Counted from the first letter of the stretch, positions 1-7,885 are shown. The stretch: 64,000 nt of DNA from Nocardia tenerifensis NBRC 101015 (GCF_000308715.1 NZ_BAGH01000613.1:1-64000); one strand, 5' to 3'. Translations and numbers: made by a program. Notes: generated by a model not told the origin, from the sequence alone.

Positions 1-48
1 CCGCGCGGGCCCATTCTGCCGTGCCGGGCCTTCTACCGGACTGGGCGT

Positions 49-190
49 CCTTCCGCGCTGAAGTTGGTGCCGCATCGGCTCTCCTGCCGCGCCGGGGCAT
101 CCTGCCGCGCCCAGGTTGGTACCGCGTCGGATTTTCTGACGGGCCGGAAGATCCTGCCGCGCTCAGCTTGGTACCGTGCCGGGAGATCGT
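49..190. repeat. Imperfect 52-bp tandem repeats
   Basis: Units start at 49, 101 and 153. Each opens with CCT(T/G)CCGCGC and has TTGGT(A/G)CCG about 15 bases in. Units one and two keep a 52-base period to the end; unit three diverges after about 35 bases. Bases 12-31 resemble the second half of a unit, so the array may extend left of the window. No convincing gene lies in 1-211. The array sits just beyond the 3' end of the toxin gene. Function unknown. Confidence 0.6.
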
Positions 191-211
191 GCCCGCTGAG
201 CACCATCGCGA

Positions 212-619
212 TCAGGGCAGTGGATCGATGATCACGCGAGGATCGAGTTGGCGTAGCTTTTTTGGGCGGGCGGTCAAGCAGGGCCAGTCGCGGGTGATGG
301 CCTCGTGGGTGGCGTGGCCGGCGGGTAGTAGCGCTTCGGCGTCGGCGGTGCCGGCGAGCGCGGCGCCTAGGCGTTCGGCGGCGGCGCGATCTAGGTCGGG
401 CACGATGGTGTGCGGTAATTCGAGCAGGGCGGCGAGGATGTCGAGCCGGTTGTCGGGGATGTGGGCGCGTGCGACGCCGAGGACGGTGGCGGGCACGACG
501 ATCGTGTTGCCCGCGTTCACGGTCGCCCACACCACGGCCTGGGCATAGTTGGCCTGGTTGGCGAAGCCGACGACGGCGGCGGTGTCGAAGACGACACCGC
601 CGAGGGCCGCGGAGATCAC
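212..619 (-). CDS. PIN-domain-like toxin (VapC-type)
   Basis: A 135-residue protein resembling the PIN-domain nucleases of type II toxin-antitoxin systems, which cleave RNA. An early acidic residue (Asp12 in VVFDTAAV) and a C-terminal TARPKKLRQLDP segment fit the short actinobacterial PIN family; the other acidic catalytic residues are less obvious, so activity is uncertain. Its start codon overlaps the stop of the upstream ribbon-helix-helix gene by four bases (ATGA), the usual antitoxin-then-toxin order with translational coupling. Family assignment rests mainly on size, context and these motifs. Confidence 0.65.
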   Translation of the reverse strand: MISAALGGVVFDTAAVVGFANQANYAQAVVWATVNAGNTIVVPATVLGVARAHIPDNRLDILAALLELPHTIVPDLDRAAAERLGAALAGTADAEALLPAGHATHEAITRDWPCLTARPKKLRQLDPRVIIDPLP

Positions 620-903
620 GCGGCGCCGGCGTGCGGTCCGCCTGCCTCTTCCTCGGATAACGGGGGTAAGCCCTGCGCGGCGCGCGCGCGATTGATCAGA
701 TCCAGCGGCGGGCGTCCGCCGAGGACCTGCTCGAGTTTGGCCAGCGACTGGGTGTGGTCGACGCGCGCCTGGACCGCCTCGGCGACGAACGCCGACACCG
801 ACTCGATGCGTCCGTCGGCGCGCCAGTTCTCCAGCATCGCGAGGAGTTCTTCGGGCAGCGTGACGGTGACTTTCCGCGTCTTCTGCTCCCGAGGTGACGG
901 CAT
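616..903 (-). CDS. Ribbon-helix-helix antitoxin (VapB-like)
   Basis: A 95-residue protein whose N-terminal half (KVTVTLPEELLAMLENW, then SVSAFVAEAVQARV) is a typical ribbon-helix-helix DNA-binding domain. The C-terminal half is polar and rich in Pro and Gly, as expected for a toxin-binding tail. It precedes the PIN-like toxin gene with a 4-base overlap, so it is the likely antitoxin and autorepressor. The ATG lies six bases after a TACAGT box (910-915 on this strand), so the message is probably leaderless. A 10-bp perfect palindrome, TCGCTAGCGA (929-938), just upstream is a candidate operator. Confidence 0.75.
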   Translation of the reverse strand: MPSPREQKTRKVTVTLPEELLAMLENWRADGRIESVSAFVAEAVQARVDHTQSLAKLEQVLGGRPPLDLINRARAAQGLPPLSEEEAGGPHAGAA

Positions 904-938
904 ACCACGACTGTATCGCGGGGGAGTTTCGCTAGCGA
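904..938 (-). promoter_or_regulatory. Leaderless promoter and palindromic operator of the toxin-antitoxin pair
   Basis: On the minus strand TACAGT (915-910) is followed by six bases and the ATG at 903. The palindrome TCGCTAGCGA at 929-938 lies near the expected -35 position, where an antitoxin/toxin complex could block RNA polymerase. Read by eye, not tested. Confidence 0.5.
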
Positions 939-1102
939 GAGGTCGGTGGACGCGCTGTGCGGAGCGGTGACGCCGACCAGCGGTCTCATGTCGGACCCTA
1001 TCCCGTCACGACCGCGGCGACGAAGCCGAAAGTGCCTGGTAGACCGCGCAATCCGCGGTGTCCGAAGTCCTGTCGAGCGGTGTAGATGGGGATAGATTTC
1101 AC

Positions 1103-1118
1103 TGTGATCTGCGTCACA
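1103..1118. promoter_or_regulatory. Perfect CRP-type binding site
   Basis: TGTGATCTGCGTCACA matches the cAMP-receptor-protein consensus TGTGA-N6-TCACA in both half-sites. It lies 44 bases before the chosen start of the UvrA-like gene. A possible -10 (TACGCT, 1120-1125) begins one base after it, so the site would sit between -35 and -10, a position that usually favours repression. CRP/GlxR-type regulators are widespread in actinomycetes. Confidence 0.7.
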
Positions 1119-1162
1119 TTACGCTGCGGTTTTTGTCGGTCCGGGATGGCATGGTGTGCGGT

Positions 1163-3445
1163 ATGCCTTTCGCCGAATCCACCGTTTCCGCCGATGTCAT
1201 CCGAGTCCTCGGAGCCAGCGAGCACAACCTGCGCGACGTGTCGCTGGAGATCCCCAAGAACAAGATCACGGTGTTCACCGGCGTCTCCGGATCGGGCAAG
1301 TCCTCGATCGTGTTCGACACCATCGCGGTGGAGTCCCAGCGCCAGCTCTACGCGACGTTCCCCGCGTTCATCCTCAACTTCCTGCCGCGCTACGAGCGCC
1401 CGCACGCCGAGGCGATGGAGAACCTGACCGCGCCGGTCATCATCGACCAGCAGCCCGTCGGCGGCGGCCCGCGCTCCACGGTCGGCACGATGACCGACAT
1501 CTTCTCGATGGTGCGGGCCATGTTCGCCCGATTCGGTTCGCCCTCGGCCGGTTTCGTCTACAACTACTCGTTCAACGTGCCCCAGGGCATGTGCCCGGAC
1601 TGCGACGGACTCGGCATCAGCGTGCGCGCCGACCCCGATCGCCTGCTCGACCGGGGCAAGTCGCTCAACGAGGGCGCGATCCTGCTGCCCGGCTACGGCG
1701 TCGGCAGCGGCGAATGGCAGCTCTACATCAACTCGGGGCGCTTCGATCCCGACAAGAAGATCGCCGACTACACCGCGGCCGAGCTCGCGGATCTGCTCTA
1801 CGGCAGCGGCGGCAAGGTGGAGGTGGCCTTCGCCAAGGGCACCTGGAAGGCCGACTACGAGGGCGTCGCCGCCAAGTTCACCCGGACCAGGCTGCAACGC
1901 GACACCTCCGGGCTGAGCGAGAAGACCCGCGAGCAGACGCGCCAGTTCCTGACCGAGGGCATCTGCCCGACCTGCCACGGAGCCCGGCTCAACGCGGCGG
2001 CGCTGGCCACGAAGATCAACGGCCGCAATATCGCCGACTGGGCCCGGCTGCAGATCACCGACCTGCTCGCGGTGCTCGACGAGATCACCGATCCCGCCGC
2101 CCTGGGCCTGGCCGCCGCGATCCGGACCTCGCTGCGCCGGGTGACCGATATCGGGCTCGGCTACCTGAGCCTGGACCGGCCGACCTCGACGCTGTCCGGC
2201 GGCGAGGGCCAGCGCCTGAAGATGATCAAGCATCTGTCGAGCACGCTGATCGGGATGACCTATATCTTCGACGAGCCGAGCGTCGGGCTGCATCCGCGCG
2301 ATGTAGGGCGACTGAACGATCTGTTGAAGGCCTTGCGGGACAAGGGGAATACGGTGCTCGTGGTCGAGCACGACCCCGATGTCATCCAGATCGCCGACCA
2401 TATCGTCGATGTCGGGCCGCGCGCGGGCGCCCACGGCGGGCGGGTGGTGTTCGAGGGCAGCTTCGATCAGCTGCGCGCCGCCGACACGCCGACCGGTGCC
2501 GGGCTGCGGCGTGCATTCAGGGTGAAAGAGACGTTCCGGGAGGCGACGGGGGAGTTGCTGATCGAGCATGCGCGCGTGCACAACCTCAAGGATGTGACGG
2601 TCGGGATCCCCACCGGCGTGCTGACCTCGATCACCGGCGTGGCCGGTTCGGGCAAGAGCAGTTTGATTCGCGACGTGTTCGTGGTCGAGCATCCCGAGGC
2701 GATCTTCGTCGACCAGTCGGCCATCGCCGCGTCGTCGCGATCGACCCCGGCGACGTATCTGGGGTTGATGGACCCGATTCGCAAACTGTTCGCCAAGGCC
2801 ACCGGTGAGTCGCCGGGGTTGTTCAGCTTCAACTCCGCGGGTGCGTGCAAGCAGTGCGAGGGGCGCGGGGTGATCATCACCGAGATCGCCTACATGGACC
2901 CGGTCACCACCCACTGCGACGCCTGCGACGGCCGCCGCTTCTCCGAGTCCGTGCTCGCGCTCACCCTGCGCGGCAAGTCGATCGCCGACGTGCTCGAGCT
3001 GACCGCGGAGGAGGCGCTGAAGTTCTTCCCGGAGAAGGCAATCCATGCCAAGTTGCGCACGATGAACGAGGTCGGCCTGGACTACCTGAGCCTCGGTCAG
3101 GCCATGAGCACCCTGTCCGGCGGCGAGCGTCAGCGCATCAAACTCGCCACCCAACTCGGCAACACCGGCTCGGTCTACGTGCTCGACGAACCCACCACCG
3201 GCCTGCACATGTCGGACGTGGACACCCTGCTCGCGTTACTCGACGGCCTGGTGGAACGCGGCAACACCGTGGTCGTCATCGAACACAACCTCGACGTAGT
3301 CGCCCACTCCGACTGGGTGATCGATCTCGGCCCCGACGGCGGCAAGGCCGGCGGCGAGATCGTGTTCACCGGAACGCCCGCGGATTTGCTGGCGCATCCG
3401 ACCTCACTGACCGGTGAATACCTGCGCAAGTACAAGGCGGGGTAA
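1163..3445 (+). CDS. UvrA-like ABC protein (DrrC/UvrA2 type)
   Basis: About 760 residues with two ABC modules. The first Walker A is GVSGSGKSS (residues 40-48) and the second GVAGSGKSS; two signature motifs LSGGE(G/R)QR and two DEP Walker B motifs follow. Cys pairs (CPDC, CPTC, CKQC, CDAC) form the zinc modules of UvrA. Canonical UvrA has about 940-970 residues; this one is close to DrrC (about 764), which protects against DNA-binding drugs, and to UvrA2 proteins that lack the UvrB-binding domain. It is probably a DNA-lesion or drug-tolerance ATPase rather than the housekeeping excinuclease. ATGs at 1058 and 1151 are alternative starts; 1163 matches where family similarity begins. A CRP-type site lies upstream. 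Confidence 0.9.
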   Translation: MPFAESTVSADVIRVLGASEHNLRDVSLEIPKNKITVFTGVSGSGKSSIVFDTIAVESQRQLYATFPAFILNFLPRYERPHAEAMENLTAPVIIDQQPVGGGPRSTVGTMTDIFSMVRAMFARFGSPSAGFVYNYSFNVPQGMCPDCDGLGISVRADPDRLLDRGKSLNEGAILLPGYGVGSGEWQLYINSGRFDPDKKIADYTAAELADLLYGSGGKVEVAFAKGTWKADYEGVAAKFTRTRLQRDTSGLSEKTREQTRQFLTEGICPTCHGARLNAAALATKINGRNIADWARLQITDLLAVLDEITDPAALGLAAAIRTSLRRVTDIGLGYLSLDRPTSTLSGGEGQRLKMIKHLSSTLIGMTYIFDEPSVGLHPRDVGRLNDLLKALRDKGNTVLVVEHDPDVIQIADHIVDVGPRAGAHGGRVVFEGSFDQLRAADTPTGAGLRRAFRVKETFREATGELLIEHARVHNLKDVTVGIPTGVLTSITGVAGSGKSSLIRDVFVVEHPEAIFVDQSAIAASSRSTPATYLGLMDPIRKLFAKATGESPGLFSFNSAGACKQCEGRGVIITEIAYMDPVTTHCDACDGRRFSESVLALTLRGKSIADVLELTAEEALKFFPEKAIHAKLRTMNEVGLDYLSLGQAMSTLSGGERQRIKLATQLGNTGSVYVLDEPTTGLHMSDVDTLLALLDGLVERGNTVVVIEHNLDVVAHSDWVIDLGPDGGKAGGEIVFTGTPADLLAHPTSLTGEYLRKYKAG

Positions 3446-3467
3446 CCGGGCGTGCGTCTCGTGCCGG

Positions 3468-3511
3468 GCTCGGCGATGTAATCCTTCTGGTCGCTGAGGA
3501 TTACACCGAGC
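3468..3511. terminator. Hairpin downstream of the UvrA-like gene
   Basis: GTAATCCT (3478-3485) pairs with AGGATTAC (3497-3504), and outside it GCTCGG (3468-3473) pairs with CCGAGC (3506-3511), giving a long stem with small internal bulges starting 23 bases after the stop codon. There is no T-tract, so a classical intrinsic terminator is not certain. Confidence 0.5.
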
Positions 3512-3519
3512 TCGGCCGG

Positions 3520-3655
3520 GCGATGACGCGCCGAGTGCGGCGGAATGCTGGCCGGCCGATCGGGCATGTCGAGCACGTGATCGCGGGGTTCGGTGCCGCG
3601 GAGGTCGTCGTCTCGGTCTTCGCGCGGACCGATCACTCGACGGCCGGACCGGGTG
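3520..3655 (+). pseudogene. Fragment of an HSL-type esterase gene
   Basis: Bases 3558-3636 match 35140-35218, inside the intact esterase gene at 34907-35953, with 77 of 79 identical and no gaps. Weaker similarity with small indels extends left to about 3520. The fragment corresponds to residues about 78-104 of the esterase, just before its HGGG motif, and lacks start, oxyanion and catalytic parts, so it is a relic. The rest of 3446-4026 (581 bp) holds the hairpin above and no convincing gene. Confidence 0.75.
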
Positions 3656-4026
3656 CCGGCCCGGCCGACGCGTGGGCTCGATCGGGTCGGACCATCAGTG
3701 ACAGCGAGTCCGCGATGAGTCGTCGCAGGTTCGCATCGCACACTCAGGCCGGGCACCGCACGTCGATCCGTCCCGTGCCCGTCCCAGCATCGCGGCAGCC
3801 TGTTCCGCGAGGACGAGGTGGCTGCGAATATGTCGGCGCGACATGCCTGAACGGCTCGACGGTTTCGTCGGCTGGCAAATGTTCAGCGTTCGATAGTCGG
3901 CTCAACAGAGCCATTTCGCCACCTTGCCGAGGCCGTCCGCGATGGCGGTGCGCATCTGCTCGGCGGGAAATGTCGGTGCCTCATGTCAGGCTTGCGTGAG
4001 AACGACCCTGGCCGGAGGAGATCGAT

Positions 4027-4221
4027 ATGGCCGCGACCGACGACAAACCCGAGATCCGACTCGTAGCGCACTGCCGCCGCTGCCACGGCTGGCTGGTGTC
4101 CGCCGCCTCGGTCTCCGAGGGAATCGGCCCGACCTGTGCCATCCGCGAGCGCGCCGAGCAACGCGCGGAAGCAGCCCGCGAACTGACGCTCTTCGACGTC
4201 ACAGGGTCCTCGGCGGCCTAG
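4027..4221 (+). CDS. Small zinc-binding protein (DUF6011-like)
   Basis: A 64-residue protein. The segment HCRRCHGWLVS followed about 18 residues later by GPTCAIRE gives Cys16, Cys19 and Cys37 plus neighbouring His, the pattern of the DUF6011-type small zinc ribbon found in actinobacteria and their phages. The tail is helical and charged. A good ribosome binding site (GGAGGAG) lies 7 bases before the ATG. It stands alone between the esterase relic and a palindromic repeat. Function unknown; the family name is from memory of the Cys pattern. Confidence 0.7.
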   Translation: MAATDDKPEIRLVAHCRRCHGWLVSAASVSEGIGPTCAIRERAEQRAEAARELTLFDVTGSSAA

Positions 4222-4269
4222 CGCCCGGCTTGAGATGCGCCCCTTGGTGCCGCCGGCGCTGCATTGATC

Positions 4270-4338
4270 TGCACTGTTACGGACAATCCGCACTCTCTGC
4301 ACGTCGGCAGAGGGTGCGGATTCGCAGAAGGCGTGCGG
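4270..4338. repeat. GTGCGG palindromic repeat, copy 1
   Basis: Two inward-facing units: an AGAGTGCGGATT unit on the minus strand (4270-4296) and GGTGCGGATTCGCAGAAGGC plus GTGCGG on the plus strand (4313-4338). The flanks CTCTGC/GCAGAG let the copy fold into a hairpin. It is a diverged member of the family at 60686-60847 and 62641-62712. Confidence 0.6.
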
Positions 4339-4391
4339 CCGTCGACACTTGCCCGGCCGGGCTTCGATGAGTCGCGGAAGGCGGTGCCGTC

Positions 4392-5204
4392 TCAGCGGCC
4401 GAGCCCGGCGACCACACCGACCGCCTCGGCGACGACGCGAAAGTCCTTGCGAAGGATATTGCCGTGATTGCTGGGCACCTTCGCGTGGATCGCGATATTC
4501 GGATTGCGTTCGACCACCTTGTGCAGACTCGCACGGATGCGTTCCTGCGAATCGCCCTTGCTGCCGAACGACGATCCCGACGCGTTGACGTACCGGGTCG
4601 GGACGGTGATCTGATCCAGCACCGGGCCGAGCACGCGTTCGCGGGCGATCTCGCCGACCTCGATATTGCTCTCGGCCATCTGCTCCGCGGTCATGCGCGG
4701 CGCCATGCCGAGCGGGCGCAGCAGCGGCATCACCCAGCTCAATCGCCGCCACAGCTTGCGCATGGCCTCGATATCGATCTCGTCGATCCAGTCGTGCGGT
4801 TGCGCGCCTTCCACCAGGACCGCGCCGATGGCTCGATCCGGATTGCGGCTGGTCCAGTGCGCCGCGACGAACGCTCCGTAGGACCAGCCCACGACCAGCG
4901 CCCGGTGAACACCTCTGGCCGCGAGGACAGCGTCGACATCGGCGACATTGGTCGCGAACGAATAGTCCGCCGAGATCTGGGATCTGCCGCGGGCTCGCAT
5001 GTCGTAGGTGATGTGGCGCCAGCTGGGCCCGAGTTCGGCGATGACGCGCCGCCAGTGTCGCTGGCTGGCGACGTGGCCATTGATGTAGAGCACCGGGATC
5101 CCCGGTCCGCCGGTGTCGGTGACGGCCAGGGCGGTATCACCGACCGGCACCATGCCGGTCCAGGAATCACTCGAATCGATGGCGGTGTTCAGTGGCATGC
5201 GCAT
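4392..5204 (-). CDS. Alpha/beta hydrolase
   Basis: A 270-residue alpha/beta-fold hydrolase. It shows the oxyanion region LYINGHVASQRHW, the nucleophile elbow GWSYG with Ser108, and a late SNHGN carrying the likely catalytic His. Its natural substrate cannot be read from sequence. The ATG at 5204 is preceded by AAAGGTG and lies inside the last 38 bases of the MerR-type gene, so the two are co-transcribed and probably translationally coupled. The regulator likely controls this hydrolase. Confidence 0.85.
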   Translation of the reverse strand: MRMPLNTAIDSSDSWTGMVPVGDTALAVTDTGGPGIPVLYINGHVASQRHWRRVIAELGPSWRHITYDMRARGRSQISADYSFATNVADVDAVLAARGVHRALVVGWSYGAFVAAHWTSRNPDRAIGAVLVEGAQPHDWIDEIDIEAMRKLWRRLSWVMPLLRPLGMAPRMTAEQMAESNIEVGEIARERVLGPVLDQITVPTRYVNASGSSFGSKGDSQERIRASLHKVVERNPNIAIHAKVPSNHGNILRKDFRVVAEAVGVVAGLGR

Positions 5205-5523
5205 GGCGCACCTTTCTCCCAGTCTCAGCGCTGAGCAGTTGCTTCACGTGGTCGAGATAGTCCAGTAGGGGCCGGATTTCGGGGGTCGGCACGCCCGCGC
5301 CGGCCAACGCTCGGACGCTGACGAGCTGTAGCGTCTCGGCGGGCCGATAGCGGCGGCGGCCGATGCTGTCGGGTTCGGGCTCGTCGCACAGTCCGTCCTG
5401 GTGGTAGCGCTGCACCGTCTCGATGGTGACGCCGGCGAAGGCCGCGGCTTGGCCGATGGTGAAGCCCTCCGCTTCGGGTGCAGTCGGTTCCTGCGTCAGG
5501 GGTGGAGCGTCGGGTACCGACAT
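5167..5523 (-). CDS. MerR-family transcriptional regulator
   Basis: A 118-residue protein. Residues about 21-90 form a MerR-type winged helix-turn-helix: FTIGQAAAFAGVTIETVQRYHQ, then the wing GRRRYRPAETLQLV. Only a short C-terminal helix follows, without obvious Cys effector residues, so it is a minimal MerR-like protein rather than a metal sensor. It overlaps the downstream alpha/beta hydrolase by 38 bases. The preceding DUF1048 gene ends 11 bases upstream, so it may also read through from the PadR operon. Confidence 0.85.
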   Translation of the reverse strand: MSVPDAPPLTQEPTAPEAEGFTIGQAAAFAGVTIETVQRYHQDGLCDEPEPDSIGRRRYRPAETLQLVSVRALAGAGVPTPEIRPLLDYLDHVKQLLSAETGRKVRHAHATEHRHRFE

Positions 5524-5534
5524 CGCAAGACTTC

Positions 5535-5903
5535 CTAGTCCGTTCCCGCGTCATCGGCGGCACGGTCGATGGCATCGGTCAGTCGCTGTCGTTCGCGGTT
5601 CTTCCACGAGTCCTCTTGGTAGTTCCGGGCGAAGGTCTCGATGAACTCCACCGGGTCCGCTCCGACGACGGCACGGATAGGGGTCGAGTCCGCGGCGCTC
5701 TGTTCGAACAGGTCGATGAGGTCCTCGAAGATCGCGGAGCCGCCACCCGGGCCGAGGTGCATCAGGTATCGCTCGAACGCCTCGACCGCCGTGCGGTAAC
5801 TGTCGGGCAGTTGCTTTGTGCGCGACTTGTATTGGCGCCAGCGCTGCTTCTCCCCGAGATCCCCGATCACCTTCGAGCTGAGCTTGGTGAGGTCCATGGT
5901 CAC
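5535..5903 (-). CDS. DUF1048 family protein
   Basis: A 122-residue soluble, mostly helical protein (MDLTKLSSKVIGDLGEKQRWR near the start, then a central region ending VEFIETFARNYQEDSW). This matches DUF1048, a family almost always encoded next to a PadR regulator, as here: its start overlaps the PadR stop by 4 bases. The biochemical role is not established. An ATG two codons downstream (5897) is an alternative start. Confidence 0.8.
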   Translation of the reverse strand: MTMDLTKLSSKVIGDLGEKQRWRQYKSRTKQLPDSYRTAVEAFERYLMHLGPGGGSAIFEDLIDLFEQSAADSTPIRAVVGADPVEFIETFARNYQEDSWKNRERQRLTDAIDRAADDAGTD

Positions 5904-6235
5904 TTACCTTCCTTGTGGAGCTGTGCAAGCCGGTCGGCGAGGAAGTTCCAGGTGGTCCAGAACTCGTCGAGGTATTCCCGGCCCTGGGTGTTGAGGGAGT
6001 AGACCTTGCGCGGCGGCCCCTTCTCCGACGGGATCTTCTCCACATCGACCAGGCCCCTCTTCTCGATCCGGACCAGCAGGGCGTAGATGGTGCCCTCGGC
6101 GATGTCGGTGAAGCCCTGCTCGCGCAGCCGGGCGGTGATCTCGTAGCCGTACGCGGGTCGCGCCAGCAGGATCGCCAGGACGATCCCTTCGAGGGTGCCC
6201 TTCAGCATCTCGGTGATCTGCTTGCCCATGTACAC
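5900..6235 (-). CDS. PadR-family transcriptional regulator
   Basis: A 111-residue PadR regulator. The winged helix spans most of the protein (LEGIVLAILLARPAYGYEI, EGTIYALLVRIEKRGLVDVE, GPPRKVYSLNTQGREYL), with a short C-terminal dimerisation helix (subfamily 2 size). A near-perfect Shine-Dalgarno, AAGGAGGTG, precedes the ATG. It is co-transcribed with DUF1048 and is probably autoregulated through the composite operator at 6249-6303. The effector is unknown. Confidence 0.92.
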   Translation of the reverse strand: MYMGKQITEMLKGTLEGIVLAILLARPAYGYEITARLREQGFTDIAEGTIYALLVRIEKRGLVDVEKIPSEKGPPRKVYSLNTQGREYLDEFWTTWNFLADRLAQLHKEGK

Positions 6236-6248
6236 CTCCTTCCTACTC

Positions 6249-6303
6249 AGTGTTGCTGACTACCGGTACAAAGTATCACTGACTACCGGTAGCTAGCAAC
6301 ACT
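6249..6303. promoter_or_regulatory. Composite PadR operator region
   Basis: A perfect 9-bp inverted repeat, AGTGTTGCT (6249-6257) and AGCAACACT (6295-6303), encloses two direct copies of CTGACTACCGGTA (6256-6268 and 6279-6291; 23-bp period). Each copy contains the palindrome TACCGGTA. It lies immediately upstream of the padR Shine-Dalgarno. The remaining 6304-6483 shows no gene. Confidence 0.65.
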
Positions 6304-6483
6304 TAATAGTGGTGCGTGACAGCCCAGCAAGCGCTCGACCGCCGCGCACTCCGCCCGCGTCATCACCGCCGCCGCGATCCTCGGTGACGCACTCCGAGAG
6401 GCGGCGTGAACAGCAGTCCCGCAACCGAATTCGAGCCACACCTGAAAGATCGCCGGACCTCGCCACAGCGGCCCGGCGGAACG

Positions 6484-7083
6484 TCAGGTGACGATCGGAT
6501 ATTCGGACTGGAAGACGAGGCGACGGTCGGCGCCGGCGGCGAGGCGACCGAATTCGTCGTCCAGAGCAAGGAAGACCTGCCACGGTTGCTCACCGCCGAC
6601 CGCGGCGAGTTGTCGCACGACGAGGTGTTCGAGGTCGGGCACGCGTTTGCCCTTCCATATCTTGTCGGCGAGGCTGACGAGCAGGTCCTCCAGGCCAACG
6701 GCCTCGGTCCAGGTGGCGTGTGTGCGTGCGAAGCGCGCGAGTTCCGCGGTCACCCCGTGTTCGAGCAGCAACTGGTACCCGGCCAGTTCGTGGGCCGAAC
6801 CCGGACCCGAGAGTTCCTCCGGGTGCAGCACTTTGCCGATGTCGTGGGTCGCCGCACCGAACAAGACCGCGTCTGGATCGAATTCCGCTCCGCCATAAGA
6901 CCTTCGGACCCAGTCGGCCAACTCGCGCGCCACGCCGTGCACCGCCCGCAGATGTGCACCGAGCCGGGGCGGAGCATCCAGATCCATCAGCAGCAGCTCG
7001 GCCCGCTCCGGCAGCCGCGGTAGATCCGGCCCGCCGTGCTCGGTCAGCGCGCGCCGCAGGGTCGAGGAAGGCACGGCAGCCAC
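6484..7083 (-). CDS. HD-domain protein (putative phosphohydrolase)
   Basis: About 199 residues. The segment ATHDIGKVLHPEEL carries the HD motif of metal-dependent phosphohydrolases; an upstream His in LRAVHGVA and a later Asp in LVSLADKIWKGK complete a plausible metal site. The tail is well conserved in character (DDEFGRLAAGADRRLVFQ). Substrate unknown; HD proteins act on nucleotides or phosphoesters. The frame is open to an ATG at 7185, but that N-terminus looks non-coding, so a GTG at 7083 is preferred. Confidence 0.7.
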   Translation of the reverse strand: MAAVPSSTLRRALTEHGGPDLPRLPERAELLLMDLDAPPRLGAHLRAVHGVARELADWVRRSYGGAEFDPDAVLFGAATHDIGKVLHPEELSGPGSAHELAGYQLLLEHGVTAELARFARTHATWTEAVGLEDLLVSLADKIWKGKRVPDLEHLVVRQLAAVGGEQPWQVFLALDDEFGRLAAGADRRLVFQSEYPIVT

Positions 7084-7205
7084 GGTAGTCCCGGCGGACC
7101 GCGACGCGGAGATTCTCTCGAGCGGTTCGTGGTGATCAGCCGGCTTGTGGGTACTTCGGCAAGAGTCCAGGGGTTGCCTCCGCAATAACTAGGAGTACGC
7201 TCAGA

Positions 7206-7221
7206 AATGAGTCCACTCATT
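7206..7221. promoter_or_regulatory. Palindromic operator for the oleate hydratase-linked TetR
   Basis: AATGAGT-CC-ACTCATT is a perfect 7-bp inverted repeat 20 bases before the TetR start codon. Its size and position suit autorepression by the TetR protein, and by read-through or reuse could also control the dehydrogenase/oleate hydratase genes behind it. Confidence 0.65.
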
Positions 7222-7240
7222 ATCTGGAGGTGCCGCGCTG

Positions 7241-7885
7241 ATGACCAGTTCCGAGGCGGTGCAGGGTGGGCGCCGGGTGCGCAACATGCGGGACAAGCAG
7301 GCGCGCATCTTCGAGGCCGCGGCGGCGCTGTTCGCCGAGCGCGGGTTCGCCGGCGTCACCACGCAGCAGATCTCCGATCGCGCGGACGTCGCGGCCGGGA
7401 CGTTGTTCCGGTACGCCTCGTCCAAGGGCGAGCTGCTGCTCATGGTCTACAACGCGGAGTTGCAGAAGGCGCTGGAAGAGGGCGAACGCGAAGCGCGCGC
7501 CGAGCGGGATCCGGTGCGCGCGGTGCTGGCCATGACGCGCCCGATCGTGGCGGCCGCCGAGCGTCAGGTCGAGAACACGGTGGCTTATCAGCGCGAGTTG
7601 CTCTTCGGCGCACCCACCGAGCAGTACCGCGCCGAGGGGCTCGCCCTGGTCGCCCGGTTGGAGACGATGATCGCCGAGCGTTTGACCTCGGCGGTGACAG
7701 CGTCGACGGCCGCGCGAGAAACGCTGTTCGCCCGTGCATTGCTAGCGGGACGCAGTGTGTTCGCTGTGCTGCATCTCATCCTGGCGAGGCCGTCGACCGG
7801 CGCGCACGCCGACCGCGACGGCCTCGATGACCTGCGTGACCAGATAGCCCAGATCGTGGCGGGCTTCTTCGCCTCGATCGAGTGA
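7241..7885 (+). CDS. TetR-family regulator of the oleate hydratase operon
   Basis: A 214-residue TetR regulator. The DNA-binding domain covers residues about 18-65 (KQARIFEAAAALFAERGFAG, then TTQQISDRADVAAGTLFRY). The C-terminal ligand domain is unassigned; fatty acids are a reasonable guess from context. The gene ends 48 bases before a hydroxyacyl-CoA dehydrogenase-like gene, which is followed by oleate hydratase, so the three probably form one transcript. A palindrome (7206-7221) lies in the promoter region. Confidence 0.9.
   Translation: MTSSEAVQGGRRVRNMRDKQARIFEAAAALFAERGFAGVTTQQISDRADVAAGTLFRYASSKGELLLMVYNAELQKALEEGEREARAERDPVRAVLAMTRPIVAAAERQVENTVAYQRELLFGAPTEQYRAEGLALVARLETMIAERLTSAVTASTAARETLFARALLAGRSVFAVLHLILARPSTGAHADRDGLDDLRDQIAQIVAGFFASIE

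Noticed and set aside
49..190. CRISPR-like direct repeats
   Set aside because: Units are imperfect and contiguous with no unique spacers, so this is a tandem repeat.
998..3208. Very long open frame on the minus strand opposite the UvrA-like gene
   Set aside because: It is antisense to a clearly recognisable protein, has a shadow composition rich in Arg, Gly, Leu and His, and matches no family. GC-rich codon bias opens such frames.
3883..4000. Possible gene remnant on the minus strand ending EQMRTAIADGLGKVAKWLC
   Set aside because: Only about 27 residues follow an in-frame stop; it looks protein-like, but nothing supports a gene or a family.
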